Assembly (NCBI RefSeq): GCF_963422355.1
Contig: NC_085089.1
Coordinates: 6,870,052 to 6,934,051 of the forward strand
Origin: Corticium candelabrum
Taxonomy: Eukaryota > Porifera > Homoscleromorpha > Homosclerophorida > Plakinidae
DNA: 64,000 nucleotides
Direction of reading: 5' to 3'
Of this stretch, positions 12,581 through 23,124 are shown one piece after another (position 1 is the stretch's first letter; each line of letters starts with the position of its first letter). The translations under genes and the position numbers were made by a program. The notes below the pieces were generated by a model that saw only the letters and a program-made list of their open reading frames with translations, was not told the origin of the DNA and ran no database searches.

Positions 12581-12961
12581 GTGTCTGGAACCCGAGACAG
12601 GACAGTAGAGGGAAGTGGTTAGGTGGTACTATAGTTCAGAAACTGGGTCCTACAAACTACTTGGTCAATGTCGGAGGAAGTACTAGATATGTACATGTGG
12701 ACCAACTAAGATCCAGAGATGAGAGGAGTATGCCACAAGTGGCAGAGACAGAAGAAACACCAATTTCAGTGGCCCGAATCAAGGCACACACCGAGATAAG
12801 GCAGCAGTTGAAGAGAACACAACAGCTGAACTAGGTGAATCAAGCCAGAAGACACCAATGACAGCATCAGCTGAGTTATCACCCGGAGCAGAAAGAAGAT
12901 ATCCGGCGAGATCCAACAGGAGACCTCCTGCTAGATACAGACAAGACTGAGGAGGAAGGAC
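12581..12961 (+). pseudogene. Gypsy-1 integrase C-terminal tail and polypurine tract
   Basis: The frame shifts again near 12,575. The sequence encodes an SH3-like tail (PRQDSRGKWLGG, KLGPTNYLV, YVHVDQLRSRDE) and ends with RRPPARYRQD and a stop at about 12,950. This tail is close to that of the second Gypsy copy (50,260-50,692), so the two belong to related families. The polypurine tract at 12948-12960 abuts the 3' LTR and would prime plus-strand DNA synthesis. Confidence 0.75.
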
Positions 12962-13047
12962 TGTAGTGTATTGTGTGCACTGATTAGTTAGAGGGGGAGT
13001 TATGATGACATGTATGTGATAGCCGTAGGGCAATCGCTTTGTTAGAG
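12962..13047 (+). repeat. 3' LTR of Gypsy-1, left part
   Basis: The first 86 bp of the 3' LTR (TGTAGTGTATTGTG...), ending in GTTAGAG. It is cut here by the P element. GTTAGAG reappears at 18235-18241 as the target duplication. Confidence 0.9.
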
Positions 13048-13091
13048 CATAGATACTAGAGCGGGGAAAGGGATTGGAAACGCCTAATAGA

Positions 13092-13099
13092 TGACGTCA
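13092..13099. promoter_or_regulatory. TGACGTCA palindrome near the left end of the P element
   Basis: A perfect CRE/ATF-type octamer lies 44 bp inside the left terminus. The same octamer lies near the right end (18158-18165). It could serve promoter activity for each gene or transposase binding; that is inference. Confidence 0.4.
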
Positions 13100-13876
13100 T
13101 CGTTCAATACAAAACGATCCGGGTCGGCGGTTGCCCTTGATGCTCGTGCGCGTTACGCCATTCTGCGCGCAAAAAAGTGGACCTTTACGTTTACAGCAAG
13201 TTGCAGCAGACTAGCCCAGGTCAATTTTCACCCAGTGCCATTGGTACAGCAATGAAACGGACAACTTTGGTGTCTCTCGTTGTTCGCTGTCTTTCAGAGT
13301 TACTGGCAAACGTGTGAGCACTCACTAGTGAAGGAAGCCAGTGAAGGTACCCATATCAATGCTATCATAATCTAGGGAGACGGAAGAAATACACAGAGAA
13401 ACGATGAATGGGTCTTCTTCCGGTACTAAAATGGCGGTGAGAAAACCTGACGTCGTCAAGTTTGTGTACCTCTAGCAGTGGGCTACGAGCTCACATAACC
13501 GGGGAGAGTGCATGAACTAAGCAGGCGGTATTACGTCAGTGGAACCAGGTATAATAGATGCTGAGAAAGGTACGTAGTTCAGTACACTATAGCTAGTATT
13601 CTAAAGGAGAAAAGGTCACATTTTCTGCTCTGCGCTTTGTGTACCTTCAGCGCGACCTTGATAGTTCACGAGTAGTAATAGGTTCCAAATTCTGTTCTGG
13701 GTGCCTTTCAAGAGTGGAAATGGGTACTTGAGAGGCTGAGGACATTGAATTGAACCAATTTAATAAAGATTTCTATCAGGTATTGTGCAAGTGCAACCAT
13801 AGCTATATTAGTATTAGAGCGTACAGCAAGTATGGTTCCTCGTTGAAGAAATATGTTCCAATGTGTTAGACGGGAC

Positions 13877-16800
13877 GAAAGATGTATCTGACTTCCAAAA
13901 AGAACAGGGAGAGAAGGAAGTCTGCTGCCAGGGAGAAACTTGAAGTCGAATCGTGCAAGTCTAGCCTTGACAAGGTTTGATGGTATTGTCCTAGCCTTTC
14001 CATTGATGGCATCAACAGTACCCAAGATAATGTGACTAATATTGGCTTAATTACAGGATACTCAGACACCTCTGAATCCAAGCATAACCTGTGTAACTCA
14101 AACAGAGGTATAAGACTGTGGATTGTAATTGTAATTAATGTACTAAAGTGTGACAGGAACACTGTGTTTTCTCGTAGTGTGAGGATGTCTCCATTGTTGA
14201 GAATCGACCTTCCCAAACTTCTGGCCCACTTGATTTTGATGACATAATGAGTTCATTAGCTTTACCAAAGGGATGGTTCACTGTCTCTACAAATGCAGTC
14301 TCTTTGCTGTGTTATTGTCCACATTGTTGCCAACTCAACATTTCAGCCTGCTGAAGCAGATGTTGCTTTGAAGATTTTGGACGACCATTCCTGGGTTGTT
14401 TTCATGCGTGGACGAAGAGTGAGTGAAAGAGGTGGTACCCGGTTGTCATCACCCCTGGTTGCCACCGATGGTGCTTCTATTAGAACCATTATAGATAATT
14501 TGGAGAGGTCTCAGATTTGCATCGGCAATCCTGATGAATGTTGGCGTCCTCTATCACAAAAAAGGAAAGGACAGTTCAAGAAATCTGGAGGAGATGAAGT
14601 CATTGCATTTATGGACCAGAAAGAGGCCGCGTTCAAAGGAAAGTGTTTTACAAGAACCATTCGTCACGTCAGTTGTGACATGGTGGCATGTGGCAAGGAC
14701 GGTCGATGTAGAACATGTAGGCAGTATAGAGCAACACTTAGAGCAAGGAATCATCGTGAAAAGAAACTGTCGGTGCAAACAAAGAGGGCAGTTGTAACTC
14801 GAACAAACAATCGTTATACGACAACACCAGACAGAGTTTTACAAGAATTCTGTCAAGTCAGCCATGCAAAGGATGGCTAGAATGAAGTTACTTTTAGTTG
14901 CAAATGAAGAGATGAATGGTATGGAGCTAGATTCTAAAACACACAATGACCTACTACAGATAATGAAAGAGCTGTCATCTGAAATTGCTTCAAAATTTCC
15001 CAAGAACTCTTTTCGTCAGCTATTTTGGAAACAGCAGATGGAAGCTGCATTATTAAAAAAATCCAAAGCAGATGAGATGGCATCCATTGATGGTCCGATG
15101 GTGCCTGTCTGTCAAGCAAACGTCATCCACTGCCTATGAGACACTTTATAATTCTGGTCTGGTCACACTTCCATCCAAACGAACACTGAGAGATTACACC
15201 CACACTTGTACCGTGTTTTCTGGATTTTGTAACAGCATAGATGAGAGGCTTATTCAAGATGCCAGTTTTGATGGTGCTGCGACTGGCAAAAGCACGTTGT
15301 GTTGATTTTTGATGAGATGCACATTAAGGAAGATTTGGTGTTCAACAAAACAACAGGACTGCTGAAAGGTTTCATCAATGTTTGTGATATCAACAATCAT
15401 CTGATGAAATTTGAACAGTTATTGGCAACCAAGAAATCATTGCCAGCCCTTGCAAATTCAATGCTCATGCTAATGGTGAGAGGAATATTTACATCCTTGA
15501 GATTTCCATATGTACAGTTTCCTTGCAAGACTCTTTCTGGTGATACCTTATATCCTATTGTTTGGAAAGCCATTCAACAACTGGAACTACTTGGATGTAA
15601 GGTGCTGGCAATAATCTGTGATGGAGCTAGTAGTAATTGTAGCTTCTTTTGTATTCATTCAACAAAGAATTCTTCAGAGGCTCAGGAGCAGCTAGCTTAT
15701 AGAACTAGAAACCCTTTCAGCTGTGATCGTGACCGCAAATTTCTCTGGTTTGTGTCTGATGCTCCCCATTTGATGAAGACGACACAAAACTGTTGGGCTA
15801 GCCCTAAGCGAAGTCTCTGGGTTGGTTATAGCATATTGTATGACAGATATTGCACCTCTGCTATCAGTGTTTGTGTTTAGAATTGTGGTAAAGATATAGG
15901 TTGGAATCATCTTCGACGACGGTACTACCAAGATTCTGGGGCACAGAGATGTGCTGGAGGGTTGAGTCTTGTCCCTAAGCTGAAGTTTGAGCACCTCAAG
16001 TTATCCTCGTTTTCTAAAATGAGAGTGGACTTAGCAGTTCAGGTAAGAATGTATGTACGTCTCCTTGCTACAGTAGAAATCATTGCGACTGCTTTTACCT
16101 CTTTCCTCTGAACAGGAATATACTGGATGTATCATACACATGTTTATGTGTGTCTACAGGTACTGAGTGAGTCAGTGTGTCATGCTCTGCTGGAGATCGG
16201 GGAAAACGCTTTTTCGGGAACAGCAACATTTTATCAAATGATAGATTGATTCTTTGACTGCCTGAATGTTACCAATTATTCTGAGTGCTACAAAAAATTG
16301 AAGCCCTTCAGAATGCCTTATCGGTCTGTCAACGATTTTCGTTTCAAGTTAATATTTATGGCACTTATTGATGATATGGTAAACTAAAGTGACTTCACTT
16401 ACTATACAAGCTATACATACATATAAAACACATGACAATATACATTTTTTACTTGTATATTTTATTTAATATAATATATACATATATATTTTACTTTTGC
16501 ATTTTATTTAATATAATATATACACACAAACATATATATATATATAATTTTATTTAATACATTATATATAGATTGTTAATAAATAGAGTACAACTCAAAT
16601 ACAGAGTCTTGTTTTCACAGTGGTTGCAAAATTAATTTCTTCCGTATCTGGACAAATGGAAGAGCAGTGTAGCAGAAAGAGAGGATTTGTCTGCCTCTGT
16701 AAAAAAGACCATGCTGTTGAGTATTGAGTAGAGAGACTCTAGAAGGGATCAAGATAACTGGTAAACCTTCAGTTGTCAAATTACTTGATTATGTAGAATA

Positions 16801-17139
16801 TCCTGTGCAATATTTAGTGAAATCATTCTGTGAAATGGGCATTTACTGAGCATTCCAGAAGTGAACAGCCTGCTATCCAATCGAATCTGTTGCCAAGATA
16901 TACTTGAACAATTTTTTGGCAAACAACGTCAGCAGAGAGGAACCAATGACAATCCGAATGTAGAACAGTTTGAGTACAACACATTTTCTATTCGAGTAAT
17001 GAGCTCAGTGGCCTTTGCTCCTGTCCATGAAAACACTGGGAGATTTTTGAGAGGAAGGAGACCAGGTGATCTGGCTGTAGACAAAGAGAACACTCCATTG
17101 CATAAGCGACCAAGGCTATGTGCAAAAGAATTGTTCTAA
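13877..17139 (+). pseudogene. P-element/THAP9-like transposase, multi-exon and decayed
   Basis: The catalytic protein of the P element. Exons with good splice sites are visible at about 13,877-13,974, 14,057-14,107, from 14,178, up to 16,042 (CAG|GTAAGA), 16,160-16,378, and from 16,621. Family motifs are clear: WCLSVKQTSSTAYETL and LPSKRTLRDYTH; an RNase H-like core beginning LIFDEMHIKEDLVFNKTTG; ICDGASSN; FVSDAPHLMKTTQNCW; LVPKLKFEHL and SFSKMRVDLAVQ; and the C-terminal LEQFFGKQRQQRGTNDNPN. I could not see the N-terminal THAP zinc finger, which may be in an unrecognised exon. Breaks include a frame change in an A7 run near 15,055, another near 15,275, a TGA in the 16,160 exon and several stops after 16,621. 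Transposition activity from this copy is unlikely. Confidence 0.88.
16430..16580. repeat. AT-rich TA/ATTTAAT simple repeat in a transposase intron
   Basis: Low-complexity TATATA and ATTTAATATAATATA blocks, with two near-copies of a segment of about 60 bp, fill the intron between the 16,160-16,378 exon and the exon at 16,621. Confidence 0.7.
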
Positions 17140-17169
17140 GGGCACTGTGAGATTTCAGCAACAAAGTAC

Positions 17170-18158
17170 CTAAGATTTCAAAGTTTTACAAAGAGGCTTA
17201 GCTTTAGAAGTACCTACTGCATGAGCTTGTTTGTACTGTTCCATAAATGATCTCACAAATGAAAATCCACGTATTGTAATCCAAAAGTCTACAATCATTC
17301 CAAGTAGCTGATGACTACCATCATCATCAAGATCTGAAGACAACTGTGACCAATAGAACTGAATGTCATCTGATCCCACAACTGCCTCTCTGACTTCATC
17401 ACGGGAACATAACGAGGATGAAGTGTCAAGTGCTGACAAATTGTATAGCTTATGAATATTGAGTTCAAGCTGCTCAAACAGGAGATAGGACAGATCACTG
17501 ACTATAAACAGACCTCCACGGTTTACTCGATCCACCCAGTGTCTAGTGTAGGCGAGGAAATCTTCACAATCCGTCTCATCCTCACACATCCCCCAGAGGC
17601 ACAGAATAAATTCCTCTTTTTGGTGATGGGAAGATCGTTCTAGCTTCTTTCTTAGTGACACAAGAATGTAACCTGCCATGTATGGTATCACCTTTTGCTC
17701 CTCTGTTGACGTGGCCAATTGCTCAGACTGATGAGTCAACGACGTAACCTCAACAGGGTAATGGACTTTATGAAGTGCTCCATGATAGCAGTGACCAACA
17801 TTTGACAAAGCATCGAATCACCTGAACACACCTCAGTGGGTTGCGACTTCCGCAGTATTGTCAAGTCATTGGAGACACGAACCGCATGGAAGTTGCACCA
17901 AATTGTCTCCTTCCACGATCTCCTGGGCTTCTTTCCCACGTCCTTCAAACACGAAAGACGCAACCGCAACAGTGACTTAGCGAAGCTCTCGAATGCTTGC
18001 CTGTTCTGAGCACTCCAGACAAGTAGCGATTCTGCTAAAACTGAAATACTTCTACTTCTTTCACTCAGGGAATCGTCTACCTTAGTCAACACAACTGCCA
18101 CAGCGTCGCGTAAAACCTCAGAATCATTGCAAGGGACAGCTGCCATATAAGCCGTCAT
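17170..18158 (-). CDS. Convergent second gene of the P element, function unknown
   Basis: Minus-strand coding region filling the right fifth of the P element, tail to tail with the transposase and only about 30 bp from its stop. It starts at ATG 18158, overlapping a TGACGTCA octamer and about 40 bp inside the right inverted repeat. The first frame (18158-17736) encodes about 110 plausible residues ending near QPTEVCSG. A second frame (17808-17170) carries the rest, so a short intron or a frameshift lies near 17,730-17,825. Visible features are IPYMAGYILVSLRKKL, CLWGMCEDETDC and a WVDRVNRGGLFIVSDLSYLL segment. The Y-x-A/G-G-Y, Cys pair and RGGL pattern resembles the C-terminal region of THAP9-like and related transposases, so this may be a separately encoded C-terminal or accessory module. 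That is inference; no function is assigned. Confidence 0.6.
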
Positions 18159-18165
18159 GACGTCA
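18158..18165. promoter_or_regulatory. TGACGTCA palindrome at the start of the minus-strand P-element gene
   Basis: A perfect CRE/ATF-type octamer overlapping the start codon of the convergent gene, mirroring the one at 13092-13099. Confidence 0.4.
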
Positions 18166-18241
18166 CGTGTAACGCAGATGGTCTCGGACGTAAGCGGGCG
18201 TTGCCAATCCCTCCCTCCCGCTCTAGTATCTATGGTTAGAG

Positions 18242-18345
18242 TGTGTTCCGCGTTCAGAGCTAGTGTTTGGTGTGCCTATAGCAATAGAGCGTCAGTCTTC
18301 CGTGGTATAGAATTAGTGCATGTGTGTAAGTACAAATACAGTACA
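18242..18345 (+). repeat. 3' LTR of Gypsy-1, right part
   Basis: The remaining 104 bp of the 3' LTR, from TGTGTTCCGCG to TACAGTACA, followed directly by the CTTAC target duplication. The two LTR parts sum to 190 bp. Confidence 0.9.
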
Positions 18346-18350
18346 CTTAC

Positions 18351-19484
18351 CAATCTTTGTCGCTCACATCACTTTGCATAGTAACAGTGGGTTTTCCAAC
18401 ATACTCATAATCATCACGTGTCACCAGTGCCAGACAGATGGACACTGGCAAGATAGGACACATTCATATGGGCTTAGCGGATATCTATGCGTGCCAGCGT
18501 GGTGCTGTGGTTTTGATTTCCTGTTGATGTTCTACACAAAGTGCAGAAAAGTGGCTATGTCTAACAAACTCACATTGCCAATTACTTTCTCAAGACTGTC
18601 CATGCACTGTAAATGTACACTACAGGTTCCACAACTTCGGATTTAGTGACATCCTTATGAGCCCCCAAGAGGTGTTGTTGTATCCAATGTCAACCGTGCA
18701 CGAGGGAAAGCAAGTGACCCCGCCGTGAGCTGGGTGTAGTATAGTGTAGTACATTCCTTGAGTACGACTCGGGGTCACGCCGTGACCATCAACTGTGACT
18801 TGCACCGTGAGCACATTGCCACAATTTTGTACTTCATCATGATCAACGCGTACGAAAGTTTGCTGTTTACAAAATGACATTTGTTCACTTACAAAAGTTT
18901 TACACTTACAAAATTTGTTGATTTACAGTAATTAGGTTTGCTTATAAGACTTCTTTTTGACACAAAATTTAGTTCCTGCCAAAATACGGGTACTAATAAT
19001 TTTTTCTAGTTTTACAATTTACAGTTACATAACTAAATTTTCATACTTTTTTATGTTCACACACGCCACTTATAGTACATATACCCATACACGTACTCTA
19101 TTTACAATTGGTTAAACTGATATTACACTGTTGTAGTGTTGCACCGATAAGGGTATTTGGCCGATATACCAATAACCAATATCCAAGCAAAAAGAGTCGA
19201 TACCAATAACCGATATCTGATACAATTATATTTTATAGATAATCATTGATGCTCACGTCTTACATGCCTTGCAGTGCATGAATTTGTGTCCCCACTGTTG
19301 TGCTAAATTTAATATCCGAGTGAGTGACAGACTCAAACAATTCTTACCCTATACATGTATACATGTAGCTTAATCAATTAGCAGACCTATGGAATATCTG
19401 TTAATATGTCTGTGTTTTAGACCCCACGCATTTCGTTGTGTCAAAATGTTTAGTTTTCTCAACATGATTTATCTCCATCCTAAC
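18351..19484. other. Remainder of intron 3 of sacsin copy A
   Basis: No gene seen. The sequence is closely matched in copy B intron 3 (41,246-43,245), apart from two insertions there. It includes a patch of repeated GATA/CCGATA-type units near 19,140-19,220 (CCGATATACCAATAACC) and AT-rich spans. Confidence 0.7.
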
Positions 19485-19749
19485 CTGTTATGTGATAGAT
19501 TGAATTGAATCCAATTCCAAACTTGCCAACTTTCATGGGATCATCTTTCTTCACACTGCGATATGGTTTCTGAATGCCATCCCAGTCCTCACGTTGAAAC
19601 ACAGCGTTGTTCTGAGCGTATAGAGCAGGACCTTGATATTTCCTCAGTGATTTCTTCACCAGACGTTCCGTACCGTAAACATTCTCCCTTGCATCAAGCA
19701 AAAATTTCACTTCAGTGGCTCCGGCATCGTCTGCATTCTGTATCAACTC
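19485..19749 (-). CDS. SACS: Sacsin copy A, exon 3
   Basis: 265-nt exon flanked by TTTCAG (acceptor) and GTTAGG (donor). It encodes the N-box [16 protein letters not shown] and the glycine motif [15 protein letters not shown] of the first sacsin ATPase repeat. The last base G joins exon 4 to make Asp. It is almost identical to copy B exon 3. Confidence 0.92.
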
Positions 19750-19810
19750 CTGAAATCAGACAGAACAAAGTTAATCTGTACGCAGAACGATTTGAACGAG
19801 AAGAACAAAC

Positions 19811-19911
19811 CTTCAAAATCTGTCCTCCTTCGGGATAGCGTTCCAATATATCTTTCAGCAGATGGACCAGCGGCGGCACCTCCTGACCAAAACTTTCTCC
19901 TGCCTCTCCAT
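19811..19911 (-). CDS. SACS: Sacsin copy A, exon 2
   Basis: 101-nt exon between ATAG and GTTTGT. It encodes [19 protein letters not shown] and the following [11 protein letters not shown], the lead-in to the first ATPase repeat. It begins with two bases completing an Asp codon from exon 1. Confidence 0.85.
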
Positions 19912-21096
19912 CTATTCAAGAAAACCAAACTAAAACATGTAAAATATATTTGCACATGCGCAGTAGACTATACGGCTGACGGGGTGGGCGCGGTCAATAA
20001 TTTGGCCGACCTGTTCGCCACGAGCATGACCCTATTCAAAACGTCTGCGATGCGAGGTGTTGTATAATGTGTTATGCTCTAGCCACAGGATTAGAATAGT
20101 TTACGTCTTGACATGCACGTGACTTGAGTTGCGTCATCATGTAAACTAATCTAATTAATTCATACGAGTCGCGCATAAGATATGAACGTGGTTTCAAACA
20201 CCACTCTTAGATTTAGCAATCATGGTACTGCACAAATAGAACCGGAAACGATCGCCACGATAAGAATTCTCGGATAAGGTAAAGCAGCCAGCCCCTCCCC
20301 CTTTTTTGACTTCCGTTGTGTGAGACTAAGGTAGTGCATGCAATACAGTACACCGTGCTTTCCTTCTCTGATTGTAATTACGTACGTACTACTCTCTCTT
20401 TGCTTCTGCGTAGATACAAAACGTAGTTCATCTGGGGTCTCCAAACAAACAGCGTGCGTTCGCATGATTTCCAAATACAGATATAATATTATTTGTCTGT
20501 AGTTACGTATTAATTTCTACTCGACTCTACAACTGCTATATGTTTGTCTCGTGACACATTTGTCTAGTAACGCGATTAATTAATTAGACTACTGTAGTCT
20601 AATAGCAAACCATCTAGACAATGTCATACAGCTCTGTCTGCCTTCTGGAGAATGCGGCAATTTGAAAGTAAGTCCAGCTACCACAGTCGCATACGTATAC
20701 TAGAGGTAAATACTGCACAAGAATGGCGCTTTGAGTCTTTCAATGGCAGATGTAGACTCATGCATGAGGCTCTAATTGCATTCCACTAGCCTTGTTTCTG
20801 CACTAATATAGAGCTTTATCTCTACGAAATGTGATGCAAGAATTTCTTGCATAGCTAGATACGATCACGCGGATGACTGCCCTCGATATGTCCTTGTTTG
20901 AGCAAACCTTTTTTCTAGACACAAACGCAACATGCTAGCAGAATACACGTGTGTACTGGCATTTTCCGCACCCCAAACTAGTGGGTCGTGTATGCTAAAT
21001 TGACAAACGTTTGAGTCTACGCAGAGCTAACAGCCGTAAAAACGTAGCATGCATGCAGCTACAGTATCTAGACGTCCTACATACAACGTCACCCAC

Positions 21097-21115
21097 CTGA
21101 ACCTGAGTCAGACAT
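21097..21115 (-). CDS. SACS: Sacsin copy A, exon 1 (start codon)
   Basis: Short first coding exon, ATG at 21115, encoding MSDSGS plus one base, followed by donor GTGGGTGAC. It is chosen because the same exon exists in copy B, the phase fits exon 2, and an in-frame stop lies just upstream of exon 2. The vertebrate sacsin ubiquitin-like N-terminus is not seen. Confidence 0.7.
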
Positions 21116-21774
21116 TCTGCCTCTCCGTCGCCGTATCTAGTACGTACACCCGTCTGGACGACAGTTGACTCAGCTGCCAAGTGGGTCTTCTTGAAACAAT
21201 TGGACACACTAGAAGACAAGAAAAGCACAACTGTAGACGCCTGACTCGAAGACACTACACGTGGGACGACGTGTAAGTACAGTTATGAACAACGCATGTG
21301 CTAATATCCGTTGTCTGCTTGTAGTTATCGAGATGTCTGAGGTCATGGTCACGTGCACGTGGGGTACGCCCTGACACGGAAAATGGACATTCTCTCATCT
21401 AGACACGGCGCCTATCCACAAGATTTCCCACAAATCAACTAGCCGATTGCTGCAGGTCTCGAGAATTGCCGGCAAACAAACAAACAGAAACTGTACTAGA
21501 AGTCCTACTCACTCAAGCAAGATGCACATTACAAGACACACGTGCGCGTACTAATTACAAATTTGCTCCTACAGATGTAGGAAAACAATTGCACTTTCGT
21601 CACTCTAGTCATAAACGAGAGTTTCGTAATTTGTATAAATGATATAATACTAACAGTCATCAGACTGAGCGATCTAGACTAGAATGTAAGCTACAGTATC
21701 AATCAACTGTCATGGGCAAGGCAAGGCAATCTGACAGCAACCCCATCCTATCAATATCACTATTCTATTCTATT
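21116..21774. other. Sacsin copy A upstream region
   Basis: About 660 bp between the sacsin start and the PTK7-like remnant. It matches 45,092-45,745 upstream of copy B. It should hold the promoter, but I see no clear TATA box or other decisive element. A short TATTCTATTCTATTC repeat lies at its right end. Confidence 0.5.
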
Positions 21775-22298
21775 CTATAAGAGACCACATATTAGTTCAA
21801 ACGTTGGTCTATCTACCGGCCCCTTTAGCCAACAACTTTGCATAATCTCATACAGATCATCCGGGCAACTGTCCAATTTTCAAGAGCCCGACCATTTCTG
21901 ATGGCTGTGATGACCTCAGCATTTGTCAGTCCTTCGTATGGCTGTCTTGCCAACACAGTGACCTCCACATGAATACACCAAACAACCAGACATCATTTTC
22001 CTTTGCGAATTCATCTCTAAAAACGGCTTCTGGAGACATCCACCACAACGGGCAATACTGGCCAGACACAGCAGGCGTCTCGAGCACGTAGTCGTCCTCA
22101 TACCCATCGACACAAAGACACGAGTCCAATATCTTTATCAATAGATGTCTGCTCAACAAACAATTCCTAGTGGCTCCGTCCTTGTGAATATGATTGCAAT
22201 CAGACAAGTACTGGAAACCAGCGGCTGTCTGCGTAGAAGCAAACTTTGATCAGACATCGTGACAAGCGTATTTCTGTCAAGTACTTCTTCAAGTCACC
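21775..22298 (-). pseudogene. PTK7-like pseudokinase C-lobe exon, broken copy (unit A)
   Basis: Counterpart of the intact-frame exon at 45,746-46,285. Recognisable pieces are IHKDGATRNCL (catalytic loop), CVDGYEDDYVLETPAVSGQY and WMSPEAVFRDEFAKENDVW. It has lost one base in a C run near 21,966, so the frame fails after VFMW. It also has a deletion near 22,255 relative to unit B and amino-acid changes at conserved sites. No upstream kinase, membrane or Ig exons exist in this unit, so it cannot make a receptor. Confidence 0.8.
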
Positions 22299-23124
22299 TA
22301 AACAAAAAACAAGAAGTCAAGTAACCACTCACTACTCTGAAGGTCACCAAACAAAAAACCACTAGCAATTATCTTCTTTTAATTAAAGGTACACCTATGT
22401 CATTCCTTCAGTATATGTACAGTGTACCCTGATTCGCCTCTAAACTGAAGGGTTGATTGCAAGGACAGATATTTCGACAAAATTTGGGTGCCAGCTGGTG
22501 TCTGTGCTCTAATTCTATGATATTCGGTTCTTTGTAAACATTGACCTGTGCTTATCTTGGCTCAAGTTGCCATACACATCGTGCATGCCACATTGCAAGT
22601 TTTGCTTACAGTTGATACACAAAGCAGCATACTGCACGTCTCACTATTCTATAGTTTCCACATACTGAGTGCAACAGCACAGACTCAGTTAGTGTAAGAC
22701 TCCACATTGTGCCACACTCGGCTTGATTACTGTGACAGAATTCAAATTCCTTGACAACAAAACGCTTCATCATAAGAATAAAGCATCTCCGTGTAAACTG
22801 CAACAATCAACCCATACAATCCAGCTGACTAAAGTCTTCACGCTTTTATGCGCTTAGGCCACGTCAACTTGATTCAGTGTTTCATAGACCAACTGTAGGC
22901 TGTTTTAGGGTCGATCAGTTGGCTTGTAAGAAAAGGAAAAGAACCGCCCAAGTACATTCCATGTAACAAACGAAGCTTTCCATTGAATGATTCACACTTG
23001 ACTGACTACCTTGCATGACACTAAAACTTTCCCATTTTGTTTGATGGCGACACTCAGCCAAGCAAACATGGAAAAAGTCATGTACTAGAGAAATACGCAT
23101 GCCTAACTTAAGCCTAGTGACTTA
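22299..23124. other. Duplicated intron sequence of the PTK7-like gene
   Basis: No gene. The segment matches 46,286-47,119 and marks the right end of the duplicated block. Similarity to unit B stops at about 23,124, where the hAT remnant begins. Confidence 0.65.

Larger units (their letters stand above)
13048..18234 (+). mobile_element. P-superfamily DNA transposon inserted in the Gypsy-1 3' LTR
   Basis: The 5,187-bp element begins CATAGATACTAGAGCGGG and ends with its complement CCCGCTCTAGTATCTATG. The inverted repeats extend to about 37-38 bp with a few mismatches (13048-13084, 18197-18234). It is flanked by GTTAGAG (13041-13047 and 18235-18241). Removing the element and one GTTAGAG restores a 190-bp LTR equal in length to the 5' LTR. 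A CA start, a 7-bp duplication (P elements typically make 8 bp) and a P/THAP9-type transposase all support the P superfamily. An unrelated gene on the opposite strand shares the element. Confidence 0.93.
8962..18345 (+). mobile_element. Ty3/Gypsy LTR retrotransposon (interrupted by a P element) in intron 3 of sacsin copy A
   Basis: Two 190-bp LTRs starting TGT(G/A)GTGTATTGTG and ending TACAGTACA flank gag-pol remnants. The element is bounded by a perfect 5-bp target duplication, CTTAC (8957-8961 and 18346-18350). The empty site is preserved in copy B near 41,240 (GCTTACTATAACAGTGGG), so insertion followed the duplication. The 3' LTR is split by a P-type DNA transposon, which makes the span 9.4 kb. 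Without that insert the element is about 4.2 kb, short for Gypsy because of an RNase H-region deletion. It is oriented opposite to the host gene. Confidence 0.93.

Noticed and set aside
13708..14216. Minus-strand ORFs within the P element's left third
   Set aside because: They overlap plus-strand exons with good splice sites and P-transposase context.
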